From Westiellopsis prolifica IICB1 (GTDB lineage: Bacteria > Cyanobacteriota > Cyanobacteriia > Cyanobacteriales > Nostocaceae): a stretch of 49,970 bases of DNA. The notes under the pieces are model-generated. The model saw only the letters and a list, made by a program, of their open reading frames with translations, made no database searches and had not been told where the DNA came from. Of this stretch, positions 7,853 through 16,557 are shown piece by piece. A program made the translations under genes and the position numbers. Positions within the stretch are counted from its first letter, which is position 1. Each line of letters opens with the position of its first letter. The stretch covers positions 2,154,279 through 2,204,248 of the forward strand of contig NZ_NAPS01000001.1 in the NCBI RefSeq assembly GCF_004323185.1. Reading direction: 5' to 3'.

Positions 7853-8605
7853 ATGTATTCAAAACATATATCTCATAAAATAATTGATAGTATCATAGGG
7901 CTTTTAATTGCTATATTAATTATAAGTCTATGGACAACTAGTTTAATTTTCTTATTTTCAATCAATATTTCCGAATTGAATATCTTAGAATTAGTGCTTG
8001 CAATTTTCTTCCAGACTTTTTTGTTTACAGGATTATTTATCACTGCCCATGACGCGATGCATGGAGTCGCCTTTCCTCAAAATATCAAAATCAATCACCT
8101 GATGGGAACAATATCCCTGTTTATTTATGGTTTTTTATCTTACAAATTACTATTGAAAAAGCATTGGATGCATCACAATCATCCTGCTAGCCAATTAGAC
8201 CCCGATTTTCATGATAGCAAGCATAAGAATTTCTTTGCTTGGTATTTTTATTTTATGAAAAATTACTGGGATTGGGGACAAATTCTCACTTGGATCATTG
8301 CTTTTAACGGAATTAATTATATACTGCACATACCAAAATCTAATCTCACATTATTTTGGGCATTACCTTCATTATTTAGTTCATTACAATTATTTTATTT
8401 TGGTACATTCCTGACACATCGCGAACCTATTGAAGGTTACAGTCAGCCTCATTATGCTGAAACTACTTCATTACCAATATGGTTGTCATTTATTACTTGT
8501 TATCACTTTGGCTACCACCAAGAACATCACGAATATCCTCATCTAGCTTGGTGGCAGCTACCAGAAATTTATAAAATTAGACGAGCAATCGATATGGAAT
8601 TTTAG
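7853..8605 (+). CDS. crtW: Beta-carotene ketolase (CrtW type)
   Basis: The 250-residue membrane protein carries the di-iron histidine motifs of CrtW ketolases: HDAMH (66-70), H104 with HHNH (107-110), and HQEHHEYPH (222-230). The CrtW signatures FGTFLTHREP and TCYHFGYHQEHHEYP are also present. It adds keto groups at C4 and C4' of beta-carotene, giving echinenone and canthaxanthin. Several hydrophobic helices (about 12-36, 46-64, 84-100, 144-160, 168-186) anchor the active site at the membrane. GGAG lies 9 bases before the ATG. The length matches the family. The gene follows an Hli gene, so photoprotection is the likely shared theme. Reaction order and preferred substrate cannot be told from sequence. 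Confidence 0.92.
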   Translation: MYSKHISHKIIDSIIGLLIAILIISLWTTSLIFLFSINISELNILELVLAIFFQTFLFTGLFITAHDAMHGVAFPQNIKINHLMGTISLFIYGFLSYKLLLKKHWMHHNHPASQLDPDFHDSKHKNFFAWYFYFMKNYWDWGQILTWIIAFNGINYILHIPKSNLTLFWALPSLFSSLQLFYFGTFLTHREPIEGYSQPHYAETTSLPIWLSFITCYHFGYHQEHHEYPHLAWWQLPEIYKIRRAIDMEF

Positions 8606-8657
8606 TAATATCAATTCAAAAAAAATGGGAGCATTCCATTTTTTAAAATGACCGCTA

Positions 8658-8865
8658 ATACCATTTCACGTTAATCACGATACACATAAATTTTGTCCCA
8701 GACGCGATATATCGCGTCTTTACACCATTTGTATTTGTATCAGGGTTTTAGTGAAATGTTATAATACCGATTTCCCTTAAAAATGAAACATATTTTTTTG
8801 TAGAGACGCGATATATCGCGTCTGGTACATTATTTATGTGTATCGCGATTAACGTGAAATGGTAT
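8658..8865. mobile_element. MITE-like 208-bp inverted-repeat element
   Basis: The arms 8658-8724 and 8800-8865 are inverted repeats that pair over about 66 bases with few mismatches. The outer end reads ATACCATTTCACGTTAATC. The inner part holds the palindrome GACGCGATATATCGCGTC in each arm. The central 75 bases are AT-rich and non-coding. No transposase is present, so it is best described as a non-autonomous element or large hairpin. It sits between convergent crtW and a minus-strand membrane-protein gene. Confidence 0.8.
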
Positions 8866-8970
8866 AAGGTTTTAAACCGTTAAAAGACGACTCAAATAAA
8901 TCAAACAGCGATTTCAATTTCAGGCGGATTTTTGGAAAATTTGGAATGCTCCCAAAAACATTGGTAATCC

Positions 8971-9705
8971 CTATTGGGAAACTTCTGGCAAAGATGGACG
9001 TATGCACAAATATAGCAGAGAGCCAAATAATGGAATTAAGGCGAACAGCCAAAATATTCCAGAACTTTTCCAACCACGTCGTCGCGTCATATCATCTCTT
9101 AATAAAGTAGGAAATAACACACACAGCAGACAAAAATCACAGCTCATCACATTGATAAAACGGCTAGTTTGCCACTGGTGGACAAAATCACTCCAATCTC
9201 CTTGTCCAATACCATAGCCAACTAAAATTGCCGCCCCAATAGTCAGAATAATACCCGTCCAGCGAGAATCTAAGAATTTAATCAAGATATTTTTTTCGCC
9301 AGAAAACTGTGTATTTGGTTCTCTCAAAGCCAAATAGGGTAATAAAGCAAATGCGCCAACACCGAAAGAAGCAGCAGCAAATGGCCAAGCTGGAATTTTT
9401 TGTCCTTTACCGTCAACAAACAAAACTGCACTGTAGACAAGAGGCCAAATACCCATAAGATTGAACAGTCCAATTACCAAGGGATTAATCCCTTGCCATC
9501 TACCAGTAGAAAGATTTTTAATTAACTCAAAAGTATCAGGTTGATTGGGAGGAGCAAGTAAGAAAGCATAAGCAATTAATCCTAACCAAAGCAACCCAAA
9601 GGTAATTTTCAGTAATCCAAAATTTTTTTCTTCAAATAGCGCTCGTATAGGTAATTTGATCACTTTTTTCCCTTTAAAAAATTGTTTGATTACTCCTTGT
9701 TTCAC
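8971..9705 (-). CDS. Conserved-type multi-pass membrane protein of unknown function
   Basis: The 244-residue protein has about six hydrophobic segments (about 31-50, 75-98, 105-125, 150-168, 185-200, 218-236). It has Trp/Pro-rich loops such as LAPPNQPDTFELI and GIWPLVYSAVLFVDGKGQ. I do not recognise a named family. The pattern resembles uncharacterised membrane proteins common to cyanobacteria. The start is GTG at 9705, with no clear Shine-Dalgarno sequence. A later start near residue 22 (IRALFEEKNFG) cannot be excluded. Confidence 0.65.
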   Translation of the reverse strand: MKQGVIKQFFKGKKVIKLPIRALFEEKNFGLLKITFGLLWLGLIAYAFLLAPPNQPDTFELIKNLSTGRWQGINPLVIGLFNLMGIWPLVYSAVLFVDGKGQKIPAWPFAAASFGVGAFALLPYLALREPNTQFSGEKNILIKFLDSRWTGIILTIGAAILVGYGIGQGDWSDFVHQWQTSRFINVMSCDFCLLCVLFPTLLRDDMTRRRGWKSSGIFWLFALIPLFGSLLYLCIRPSLPEVSQ

Positions 9706-9790
9706 CGTTTTGATAGCAGGGATAATAAATCAAATATCCAATACCTGTAACCAACGGATTATAGGAGCGTTAAAAAATACCGCATGTTCA

Positions 9791-9840
9791 ATACCAATTT
9801 TAAAAAAGAATGCGACAGATAGACTTATAAAACTCTTATG
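9791..9840. repeat. 50-base dispersed repeat copy 1
   Basis: The segment from ATACCAATTTTAAAAAAGAA to AACTCTTATG matches 17483-17532 with about five differences. It contains no palindrome of note. Confidence 0.8.
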
Positions 9841-10116
9841 CACAAAGAATTTGCCAATCTAAAATCTAAAATTTTATAAGTAACCTATAGTACCTTGGCT
9901 TACGCAAGTGTGATTAGCGATCGCCATGGGTGGAAAAACTTTTTGGTTTACTGTTGAGAGAATTTTTTCGGAATTGCCATGTTTACTTTTGTAGGTTTAT
10001 GCATGTTGCAATTAAGCACATAAATATCAAAGCAACTAAATAAACAAATACACATTCCCATTACAAATGACTTAAAGAAACGGTTCCATTCTATCTGCAT
10101 CATGTAGAGTAAAAAT

Positions 10117-10197
10117 ATGAGCCAAGTAGTCATTGAGCTAATCGAGCAATGGCTGGAAAGCAACGAATTTCGCCAATTTTGGGAGACAAAGAGGTAA
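10117..10197 (+). CDS. Possible 26-residue small protein
   Basis: An ATG opens a short frame containing VIELIEQWLESNEFRQFW and ending in a TAA about 80 bases before the CHAT gene. The predicted peptide is a single amphipathic, Glu/Trp-rich helix. There is no strong ribosome site. It could be a leader peptide, a gene fragment or chance. Confidence 0.25.
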   Translation: MSQVVIELIEQWLESNEFRQFWETKR

Positions 10198-10277
10198 CAA
10201 ACCCAAATCCCATGGTTTAGCTATTGATAAAAACCAGTTGAGTGAGAAATCTGATCAATTAGAACTGGAGTAAGCTC

Positions 10278-11153
10278 ATGAAGCAAACAATCTTAATTTT
10301 GACAGCAAATCCTAAAGGTACAACACCGCTGCGTTTGGATGAGGAAGTGCGTGAAATTGATGCTGGATTGCAGCGATCCACACATCGCGATCAGTTTGTT
10401 TTAGAGCAGAAATGGGCAGTACGACCGAGGGACATCTCTAGAGCTATGCTCGATATCAATCCGCAAATTGTTCATTTTTCTGGCCATGGGACAGGAGATG
10501 AGGGTCTAGTCTTTGAAGATGAAACTGGACAGGTAACGCTAGTCGATGCAGAAGCCTTAGCGGGACTGTTTAAACTGTTTGCAGATAAAGTTAAGTGTGT
10601 TGTTCTTAACGGCTGTTACTCTCAGGTACAAGCTCAAGCGATCGCTCAACATATTAATTATGTAATTGGTATGAAAAAGGCGATCCCAGATAAAGCTGCA
10701 ATAGAATTTGCTGTGGGTTTTTACGATGCTCTCGGATCTGGGCGACCCGTGGAATTTGCCTACGAATTTGGTTGCACTGCAATTCAGTTGGCTGGTGTTC
10801 CAGAGCAACTAACCCCGATTCTACAGAAAAAGCTAAATATTGATCAGGATGAATCTGACGAACCTGACGATTCTGACAGAGATATACTTACAGAACTATT
10901 AATACGTAGCGGACGGGCAGAATATTCAGCACGAAAAGCATTTTGTATAAAAATTGGAATTGAACCCAATCAACTTGGATTTCTCAGGCAATCTACTGAC
11001 ACTGACTTTGCCACAGAGCTAATTGACTATTTGCATAATATAGATGACAAACAAGCTCTTTGTAAAATCTGCAAGGAACTTGAAATTGTATTTAAAAGAG
11101 GCAAATACTCGGCTGATTTAGAAAATATTAAATCAAAAATAAATTGTAAATAG
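10278..11153 (+). CDS. CHAT-domain protease-like protein with C-terminal effector-associated-like domain
   Basis: The 291-residue protein has a compact CHAT (caspase/separase-like) domain at residues 1-190. The expected dyad is visible: His70 in IVHFSGHG and Cys113 in CVVLNGCYS. An acidic linker (about 190-203) leads to a helical domain at about 204-291. That domain is clearly similar to the N-terminus of the next protein: both contain a CIKIGI/CIRLGI, QLGF, LIxxL, and K-E-L-E pattern. Small helical effector-associated domains (EADs) of this kind link CHAT and caspase effectors to partners in bacterial conflict systems. GGAG lies 9 bases before the ATG. Cysteine-protease activity is inferred from the intact dyad. 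The target is unknown. Confidence 0.85.
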   Translation: MKQTILILTANPKGTTPLRLDEEVREIDAGLQRSTHRDQFVLEQKWAVRPRDISRAMLDINPQIVHFSGHGTGDEGLVFEDETGQVTLVDAEALAGLFKLFADKVKCVVLNGCYSQVQAQAIAQHINYVIGMKKAIPDKAAIEFAVGFYDALGSGRPVEFAYEFGCTAIQLAGVPEQLTPILQKKLNIDQDESDEPDDSDRDILTELLIRSGRAEYSARKAFCIKIGIEPNQLGFLRQSTDTDFATELIDYLHNIDDKQALCKICKELEIVFKRGKYSADLENIKSKINCK

Positions 11154-11170
11154 TCTAAGAAGTTAAAAAT

Positions 11171-12127
11171 ATGTCAGAAGAATTAAACCAAGATGATCTA
11201 GAGACATTAGTAGACTTATTACTCATTAGCTCGAAAGTAAAAACACGAGAAGCACTATGTATAAGACTTGGAATCAGCTACTACAGACAACTTGGATTTA
11301 TAAACGACCTCTCAGAAGAGAGTTTTGCTATAAATCTCATTAACCATCTATATGAAGTAGGAAATACCAAGGCTATTTGTCAGCTCTGTTGTAAGGAACT
11401 AGAACCGATTTTTAAGGGAGGACAACGTGAATCAATTTTAAAAGAAATTGTAGTAAAACTTAATTGTACTCAAGATAATAAAAACGATTTCCAAAATAGT
11501 GATCAAGCTCAACAAGATTTCAATCCACCTAAAGTTTCAAGAAAATTTGGCACAGTTATAACACAATTTGGTAAAAAGGAACGTTTTGGGGCTATTGTAA
11601 TTGCCTTGATCTCGTCATTTATAGGAATATTTATCTATAAAAATCTTGGAACGACGCAGCTATCCAGTTCTGATGATCGCAATCAACAAGAGGTAACCCA
11701 ACCTGTAAAACCTACCCTACCTCAAGATAAAAATCAGTTAATAGAACTAGCTTGGTCTAGCTTGATAAAAGTGGAAGAAACTAAAAATATAGATGATGCT
11801 AATAAAGGTATTGAGTATACCAACGAATGTATAGACAGATTTCAACAAGATGCAGATAATATTCAAGCAAAGCTTAAAGAACAAAATGAGCCAATACCAC
11901 CCGTAGGCATAGTTTCCAAAGAAGAAAATCAGATTATTAATGGAAGAGGTGCTTTAAACGATACAGCTACCTGCTTATGGATTCAAGGTGAACTATACAG
12001 ACTAACTGATCAAACCTCAAAAGCCAGAGATGCATATAACAAAGTGACAAAGTATACTTATGCTCGTACTTGGGATCTACAAGGATGGTTTTGGTCGCCT
12101 GCTAACGAAGCAAAAAAATATTTGTAA
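11171..12127 (+). CDS. EAD-like / transmembrane / helical-repeat protein, partner of the CHAT protein
   Basis: The 318-residue protein starts 17 bases after the CHAT gene, so the two are almost certainly co-transcribed. Residues 5-95 resemble the C-terminal domain of the CHAT protein. A polar linker leads to one transmembrane helix (about 138-158, GAIVIALISSFIGIFIY). The rest (about 190-318) is helical, with a TPR-like LWIQGELYRLTDQTSKARDAY. It ends in an aromatic motif WDLQGWFWSPANEAKKY. The likely topology puts the EAD-like domain in the cytoplasm and the C-terminal domain outside, although the linker charge does not settle this. It could be a membrane sensor, an anchor, or a substrate of the protease. 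No enzymatic motif is seen. Confidence 0.8.
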   Translation: MSEELNQDDLETLVDLLLISSKVKTREALCIRLGISYYRQLGFINDLSEESFAINLINHLYEVGNTKAICQLCCKELEPIFKGGQRESILKEIVVKLNCTQDNKNDFQNSDQAQQDFNPPKVSRKFGTVITQFGKKERFGAIVIALISSFIGIFIYKNLGTTQLSSSDDRNQQEVTQPVKPTLPQDKNQLIELAWSSLIKVEETKNIDDANKGIEYTNECIDRFQQDADNIQAKLKEQNEPIPPVGIVSKEENQIINGRGALNDTATCLWIQGELYRLTDQTSKARDAYNKVTKYTYARTWDLQGWFWSPANEAKKYL

Positions 12128-12201
12128 TCAAGTAGATTGGCACAAATGTAAAGACCCGGAATTTGGCGTCTCTACTCGTTACGAGCGTCATTTATCCTTT
12201 G

Positions 12202-13293
12202 TCATGATGGATTTAGATCACTCAAAGCTTCTGATAAATACTCAGCAGCAGCAGTAACTAAAGCGATCGCTCCTTCGTAATCTAGGCGTGTTGGTCCCAA
12301 AACTCCCACACTACCTACCTGTGCTGAACCACGACGATAGGTGGAAGAAATTAAACTACAATTGCGAATTGGTTCTAAAGGATTCTCTGCACCAATCCTG
12401 ACTGTTACTCGTGGTTTACCCACTTCCTCAGTCTCATTTTCCTCAAATATTAATCGCCATAGTTGCTCTTGTTCTTCCTCTAATAGTTGGATGATAGTTT
12501 GCACCTGTTGTAGTTGCGAAAATTCTGGTTGTCGCAAAACTTCCGCCATTCCACGCACCATTATTTGTGTTACCCCTGGTGTCAAGCTACGACGACTAAA
12601 TTCTGCTAAGGAATTTTTTAAATATTCGCCATAGTGCTGAAATTCTCGATCTAAATCACTCCAATTCAGGTTAGCGACTTCTACCAAACTGCGTCCCCGT
12701 AATTGGCTATTTAAAAAGTTAGAAACAATTTGCAATTCCCTATCTATTAGTTCTGGATCAGGTTGTGTATCTTTATCTTTTAGTGGTAAATCTAATAATA
12801 CTGAGTCTGTCTCATAACTATCTGTAACTACAATCAACATTACTCGCCCAGGTTCAATTTGCACCAATTGTAAATGTCGCAACAGTGCGCTAACATTTTG
12901 TGGCAAAGTAATCAAACTGATGCATCCACTCAAGGTCGCTAAAATTTGAGCTGCACCTTGCAAAAGATTTTCTAAACCTCTATCTTCCCAATTCAGGCGT
13001 ATTTGTAGTGTTTCTTCTACTTTTCTAGCTAAAGTATCAGAAGGTGTGATCAACTGATCAACATAAATCCGATAGCCAGAGTCAGAAGGTACTCGCCCAG
13101 CAGAAGTATGGGGTTGATAAAGTAGCCCAGCTTTTTCTAACACACCCATGGCGTTACGAATCGTTGCTGAACTCACACCCAGATTGTACTCTTCTAGCAG
13201 AGCTTTGGAGCCAACAGGCTCTGCTGTAGCGATGTAGTGACGTACTGTTGCCTTAAGAATGTGCTGTTGACGATTAGTTAGCTGGACTTCCAT
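12202..13293 (-). CDS. hrcA: Heat-inducible transcription repressor HrcA
   Basis: The 363-residue protein opens [20 protein letters not shown] with a winged-helix domain to about residue 90. It contains [18 protein letters not shown] and the [18 protein letters not shown] motif typical of HrcA. A GAF-like core and dimerisation region follow. HrcA represses chaperone genes such as groESL by binding CIRCE operators, and GroEL keeps it active. Length and start are normal. I found no CIRCE-like operator upstream of the gene, so autoregulation is not evident here. It is convergent with the EAD-like gene, 74 bases apart. Confidence 0.95.
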   Translation of the reverse strand: MEVQLTNRQQHILKATVRHYIATAEPVGSKALLEEYNLGVSSATIRNAMGVLEKAGLLYQPHTSAGRVPSDSGYRIYVDQLITPSDTLARKVEETLQIRLNWEDRGLENLLQGAAQILATLSGCISLITLPQNVSALLRHLQLVQIEPGRVMLIVVTDSYETDSVLLDLPLKDKDTQPDPELIDRELQIVSNFLNSQLRGRSLVEVANLNWSDLDREFQHYGEYLKNSLAEFSRRSLTPGVTQIMVRGMAEVLRQPEFSQLQQVQTIIQLLEEEQEQLWRLIFEENETEEVGKPRVTVRIGAENPLEPIRNCSLISSTYRRGSAQVGSVGVLGPTRLDYEGAIALVTAAAEYLSEALSDLNPS

Positions 13294-13629
13294 ACCTAAA
13301 GTTTACCAAAGCAAAATTTTAATTAGTTTTTGAAAAACAAAAATTATTAAATTGGGAAGCAAAAAGCATTATTATTAGTTAAGCAAAATAGTAAATTATT
13401 GAAGTATCTAAAAATACGTTACAACAGTTCTATCTTGTTAAATTCACAAAATTATATTTATTCAGTGATCAGTTATCACTTTTATTGGTGGGTGTAAGTC
13501 CCTGCAAATAGAACTTTTATGCATTTGTGGTGCTTATCTGCCCCCATCATAGGGTTGATAACAGTTTACTTACTATTCATGAACTCTTGAGTTCAGAATA
13601 GCAAAATAACCTGACATCGTCATTCTTCC
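13294..13629. other. Spacer between hrcA and rhodanese gene
   Basis: This 336-base AT-rich gap lies upstream of hrcA and downstream of the rhodanese gene, both on the minus strand. It contains a hairpin at about 13571-13600 (CTATTCATGAACTC pairing with GAGTTCAGAATAG) that lacks a T run. No gene is seen. Confidence 0.5.
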
Positions 13630-13977
13630 TTAATACACAGGAATCGAAGGGTCAACTAACATCGAGTAAGCATCAATACCACCAGAAATATTTTTCACAT
13701 TTGTAAATCCCTGATTCACTAGCCACTGACACATCTGAGCCGAACGAATGCCATGATGACAAAGTACCAGGGTTTCAGCATGTGGATCTAAGTGGGTATG
13801 GATTTCATTTCCCCATTCAGCAAATTGACTGAGAGGAAAATTAACAAAACCCTCAATGTGAGCGATCGCGACTTCTTGGGGTTCACGCACATCCACAAGC
13901 TGAATATTAGACTCACCTTTTGACAAATGTTGGGCAAGTTCTTCTACACTAATTTGGGTAATGGGTTGACTTGTCAT
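13630..13977 (-). CDS. Rhodanese-like domain protein
   Basis: The 115-residue single-domain rhodanese has the entry motif QLVDVREPQEVAIAHIEG and the active-site loop CHHGIRS with the catalytic cysteine. It ends with a conserved GFTNVKNISGGIDAY segment. Single-domain rhodaneses transfer sulfane sulfur to cyanide, thioredoxin or other acceptors. The physiological acceptor is unknown. The open frame continues 15 codons upstream to a TTG, but that part translates an AAAATC-type intergenic repeat, so the ATG at 13977 is the better start. Confidence 0.88.
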   Translation of the reverse strand: MTSQPITQISVEELAQHLSKGESNIQLVDVREPQEVAIAHIEGFVNFPLSQFAEWGNEIHTHLDPHAETLVLCHHGIRSAQMCQWLVNQGFTNVKNISGGIDAYSMLVDPSIPVY

Positions 13978-14153
13978 CCGATTTGAGATTTTGGATTTGA
14001 GATTTTGGATTAACCGAAGCAAGCTGTAATGAAGTTTTTACAAACAATCCCAGATATTTCTTGGATATTATTTATGTTTGCAGAAAATCCGCATCTTGAC
14101 CAGGAATAAATGCTTAGAGGATTTGAAGCAATAGAAAATTAAGTGAACAAATT

Positions 14154-15824
14154 ATGAAGCAAAGCTTATTCTTTCGTTCCCTAGCGACTATTTCACTGCT
14201 GCTGTTGATTACAATCTCTGGTTGTAGTGGTTTATCTAGTTCAAATTCTTTGGTGGGAATCAGTGGAACTAGAGAACAACCTGGTGCGGCTATTTTTGTG
14301 TCCCAACAAGCACCAGTGATGCTGTCAATGCTAGTCAATCCTGATAAATTACAAGCATTGGAGCCTGAAGGAGAACTATCTAAACTTAAAACCAGTTTAT
14401 TAGCCAACACAGGTTTAGATTACAAACAAGACATTCAACCTTGGTTGGGAGATGAAATTACCCTAGCTGTTACTACCCAAGACATCGATCGCGATCCCAG
14501 CAACGGACAGCAACCAGGGTATCTAATGGCACTAGCAACCAAAAATCCAGAGAAAAGTCGCGAATTTGTGGACTTGTTGTTTTCCAAACGAGCTCTAGCT
14601 GGAGCAAATTTAACTACAGAAGAATACGAAGGTATCAAAGTAATATCTGACTCTCAACAAGTAGATACAAAATCTCAAATCCAAAATTCTTTGGCGGGTG
14701 CTGCTGTTGGTGATGATTTTGTCTTGTTTGCTAATGATCCCAAAATACTACGAGAAGCAATTAATAATGTCCAAGCTCCTGATCTCAATATAACTACCTC
14801 TAGTAAATATCAGAAAGTTGTTAAACAAATACCCAAAGGTGCATTAGCTACAGCCTTCCTCAATCTTCCTAATGTTGCTCAATGGCAAGGTTTACAACTG
14901 CCAGAATCAGCAATTTATGATACTGAAATAGTGTCTCTAGTTTTATCCAAAAAAGGATTATTAGCAGAAACTAGCTTACTCGCACAAGCCGAAACAGCAC
15001 CTCCGCAAGAGCAAGTAACTCAACCTGTAGAAGCATTAAAATATATTCCAGCCTCAGCAGGTTTAGCGATCGCTGGCACAAATTTGAGTAGCTTACCTAA
15101 CAGCAACTTAACCCAAGTCTGGCAACAAATTAAAGTAGCCATATCCGGCTCAAAAAAAGATGTTGTTTCTAATTTAGTAAAACCTGTGGTGGATGTACAA
15201 ACAGGCTCAGATATCGACTTAAAAGCAGATATTTTTAGCTGGGTACAAGGAGAATACGCCATCGGATTCTTACCCCGTCCAGAACAAGCAAATCCTGATT
15301 TTGTGTTTGTAGTTAAAAAAACTGAAACCACACCAGGCGGAATTTCTCATTTAGATGAAATTGCATCCTCAAAGGGATTATCACTCAACACTTTTGATGT
15401 AGACCAACAAAAAATCTCTGCTTGGACACAATTAAAAGCCACAAAATTTACCGATCCTCAACAGCGAGAAAAATACGCCATTGAAGCGAAAGTTTCCGGA
15501 GTGCATATTAGCCAAGGAAATTACGAAATTTTTGCTTCCAACCTCGAAACAATGAATGAAGTTCTCAATGCTAAGAACAATTCCTTAATTAGCGATCGCC
15601 AATTTAAAAATAGTATTGCTGCTATTCCCCAAGAAAACCAAGGTTACGTGTATTTAGATTGGGCAAAAAGTCGAGAAATATTAGAAAATCAAATCCCAAT
15701 TCTCAGACTAGCAGAAATACTCGCAAAACCCGTATTTGAGAATCTGCGATCGCTCACCATCAGCAGTTACGGTAGCAACACAGAAATTTTCAAAAGTGGC
15801 GTCTTCTTCCAATTAGCTAAATAG
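14154..15824 (+). CDS. DUF3352 lipoprotein
   Basis: The 556-residue protein has a bacterial lipoprotein signal: a basic N-terminus, a hydrophobic stretch, and a lipobox ISGC with the modified cysteine at residue 24. The mature part matches cyanobacterial DUF3352 proteins, for example in GAAIFVSQQAPVMLSMLVNP, the LGDEITLAV segment and the repeated GALATAFLNLPNV-type strands. The function of the family is unknown. It is expected on the outer face of the plasma or outer membrane, or in the lumen. Its start is supported by the signal peptide, although no strong Shine-Dalgarno sequence precedes it. Confidence 0.85.
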   Translation: MKQSLFFRSLATISLLLLITISGCSGLSSSNSLVGISGTREQPGAAIFVSQQAPVMLSMLVNPDKLQALEPEGELSKLKTSLLANTGLDYKQDIQPWLGDEITLAVTTQDIDRDPSNGQQPGYLMALATKNPEKSREFVDLLFSKRALAGANLTTEEYEGIKVISDSQQVDTKSQIQNSLAGAAVGDDFVLFANDPKILREAINNVQAPDLNITTSSKYQKVVKQIPKGALATAFLNLPNVAQWQGLQLPESAIYDTEIVSLVLSKKGLLAETSLLAQAETAPPQEQVTQPVEALKYIPASAGLAIAGTNLSSLPNSNLTQVWQQIKVAISGSKKDVVSNLVKPVVDVQTGSDIDLKADIFSWVQGEYAIGFLPRPEQANPDFVFVVKKTETTPGGISHLDEIASSKGLSLNTFDVDQQKISAWTQLKATKFTDPQQREKYAIEAKVSGVHISQGNYEIFASNLETMNEVLNAKNNSLISDRQFKNSIAAIPQENQGYVYLDWAKSREILENQIPILRLAEILAKPVFENLRSLTISSYGSNTEIFKSGVFFQLAK

Positions 15825-15970
15825 TTAGTCAAAAGTCAAGAGTCAATTGTCAACGCTAATTGAGCATAGGGAGAAATTTCTCCCTTTTCCTCCTTCTTCC
15901 TCTTCCCAATGCGTGAATTTTGAATTTTGAAGATAGAATATAACTACAATCCCTTCCTTAGAGGGCTTCT

Positions 15971-16459
15971 ATGGATAAACGTTGCCCCCGACTTATTTTA
16001 AAAGGGGGTTGGATTTTAGCACTGCTGGCATTTATCACCCCGGCGTCTGTATCAGCAGATACTTCTTATTTTGGTGAAATTACTCTATCGCCTCACTTTG
16101 AACCAGCACAAGGAACAGTAACAGGTTATACAGGTGGCTCTTATTCTTTGTCAGCAATTAGTAATCGCGATCGCCATGAAAAAACCTGTATTGGCTTCGC
16201 TGATCCGACCCCAGACCACATCTTAATTTTGGAAAAAAACTTTTCCCAGTTGAAAGTAGTAGTAAACAGTGGTGGCTACGATACCACCTTACTCATTCAA
16301 GGCCCAGACGATAACACTATTCGCTGTGGTGATGATACAGGCGATAATAAAGATGCCAGCATCGACGACACAGACTGGAAAGCAGGAACTTACAAAGTTT
16401 GGGTAGCAACCTTTAACTCTCAGATCAAAAAGAACTACACACTTTTTGTCCAGGAATAG
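15971..16459 (+). CDS. Exported protein with PPC-like beta domain
   Basis: The 162-residue protein has a signal peptide (GGWILALLAFITPASVSA, cleavage near residue 29). It is followed by one beta-rich domain with GGYDTTLLIQGPDDNTIRCG and DDTDWKAGTYKVWVATF. This layout resembles the bacterial pre-peptidase C-terminal (PPC-like) domain and small cyanobacterial exported proteins built from it. Three cysteines could form a disulfide. GAGGG lies just upstream of the ATG. The protein is probably periplasmic. No enzymatic function is suggested. Confidence 0.75.
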   Translation: MDKRCPRLILKGGWILALLAFITPASVSADTSYFGEITLSPHFEPAQGTVTGYTGGSYSLSAISNRDRHEKTCIGFADPTPDHILILEKNFSQLKVVVNSGGYDTTLLIQGPDDNTIRCGDDTGDNKDASIDDTDWKAGTYKVWVATFNSQIKKNYTLFVQE

Positions 16460-16557
16460 TTATTGATTGGGGTCGGGGGCCCATTGACCAACAAACAACA
16501 CCCAAGGAGGTTAAAATAGAGTGTAGCTTGTTTGGCAAAACAGAGGGTTCTTAAAGC

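Larger units (their letters stand above)
9706..10277. other. Spacer upstream of the CHAT gene
   Basis: This 572-base region holds a 50-base dispersed repeat (9791-9840) and a 26-codon open frame at 10117-10197. The CHAT gene's leader contains GGAGTAAGCTC just before its ATG. Nothing else convincing is seen. Confidence 0.5.

Noticed and set aside
9948-10163. 71-codon minus-strand frame upstream of the CHAT gene
   Set aside because: Its composition is irregular, there is no ribosome site and no family resemblance, so it is probably chance.
13480-13540. Group II intron-like segment (GTGGGTGTAAGTCCC)
   Set aside because: Only a short resemblance is present, with no domain V or maturase gene.
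13294-13629. CIRCE operator upstream of hrcA
   Set aside because: No sequence close to TTAGCACTC-N9-GAGTGCTAA was found.
13978-14022. N-terminal extension of the rhodanese from a TTG start
   Set aside because: The extra residues come from the AAAATC intergenic repeat, and the ATG at 13977 gives the normal domain edge.
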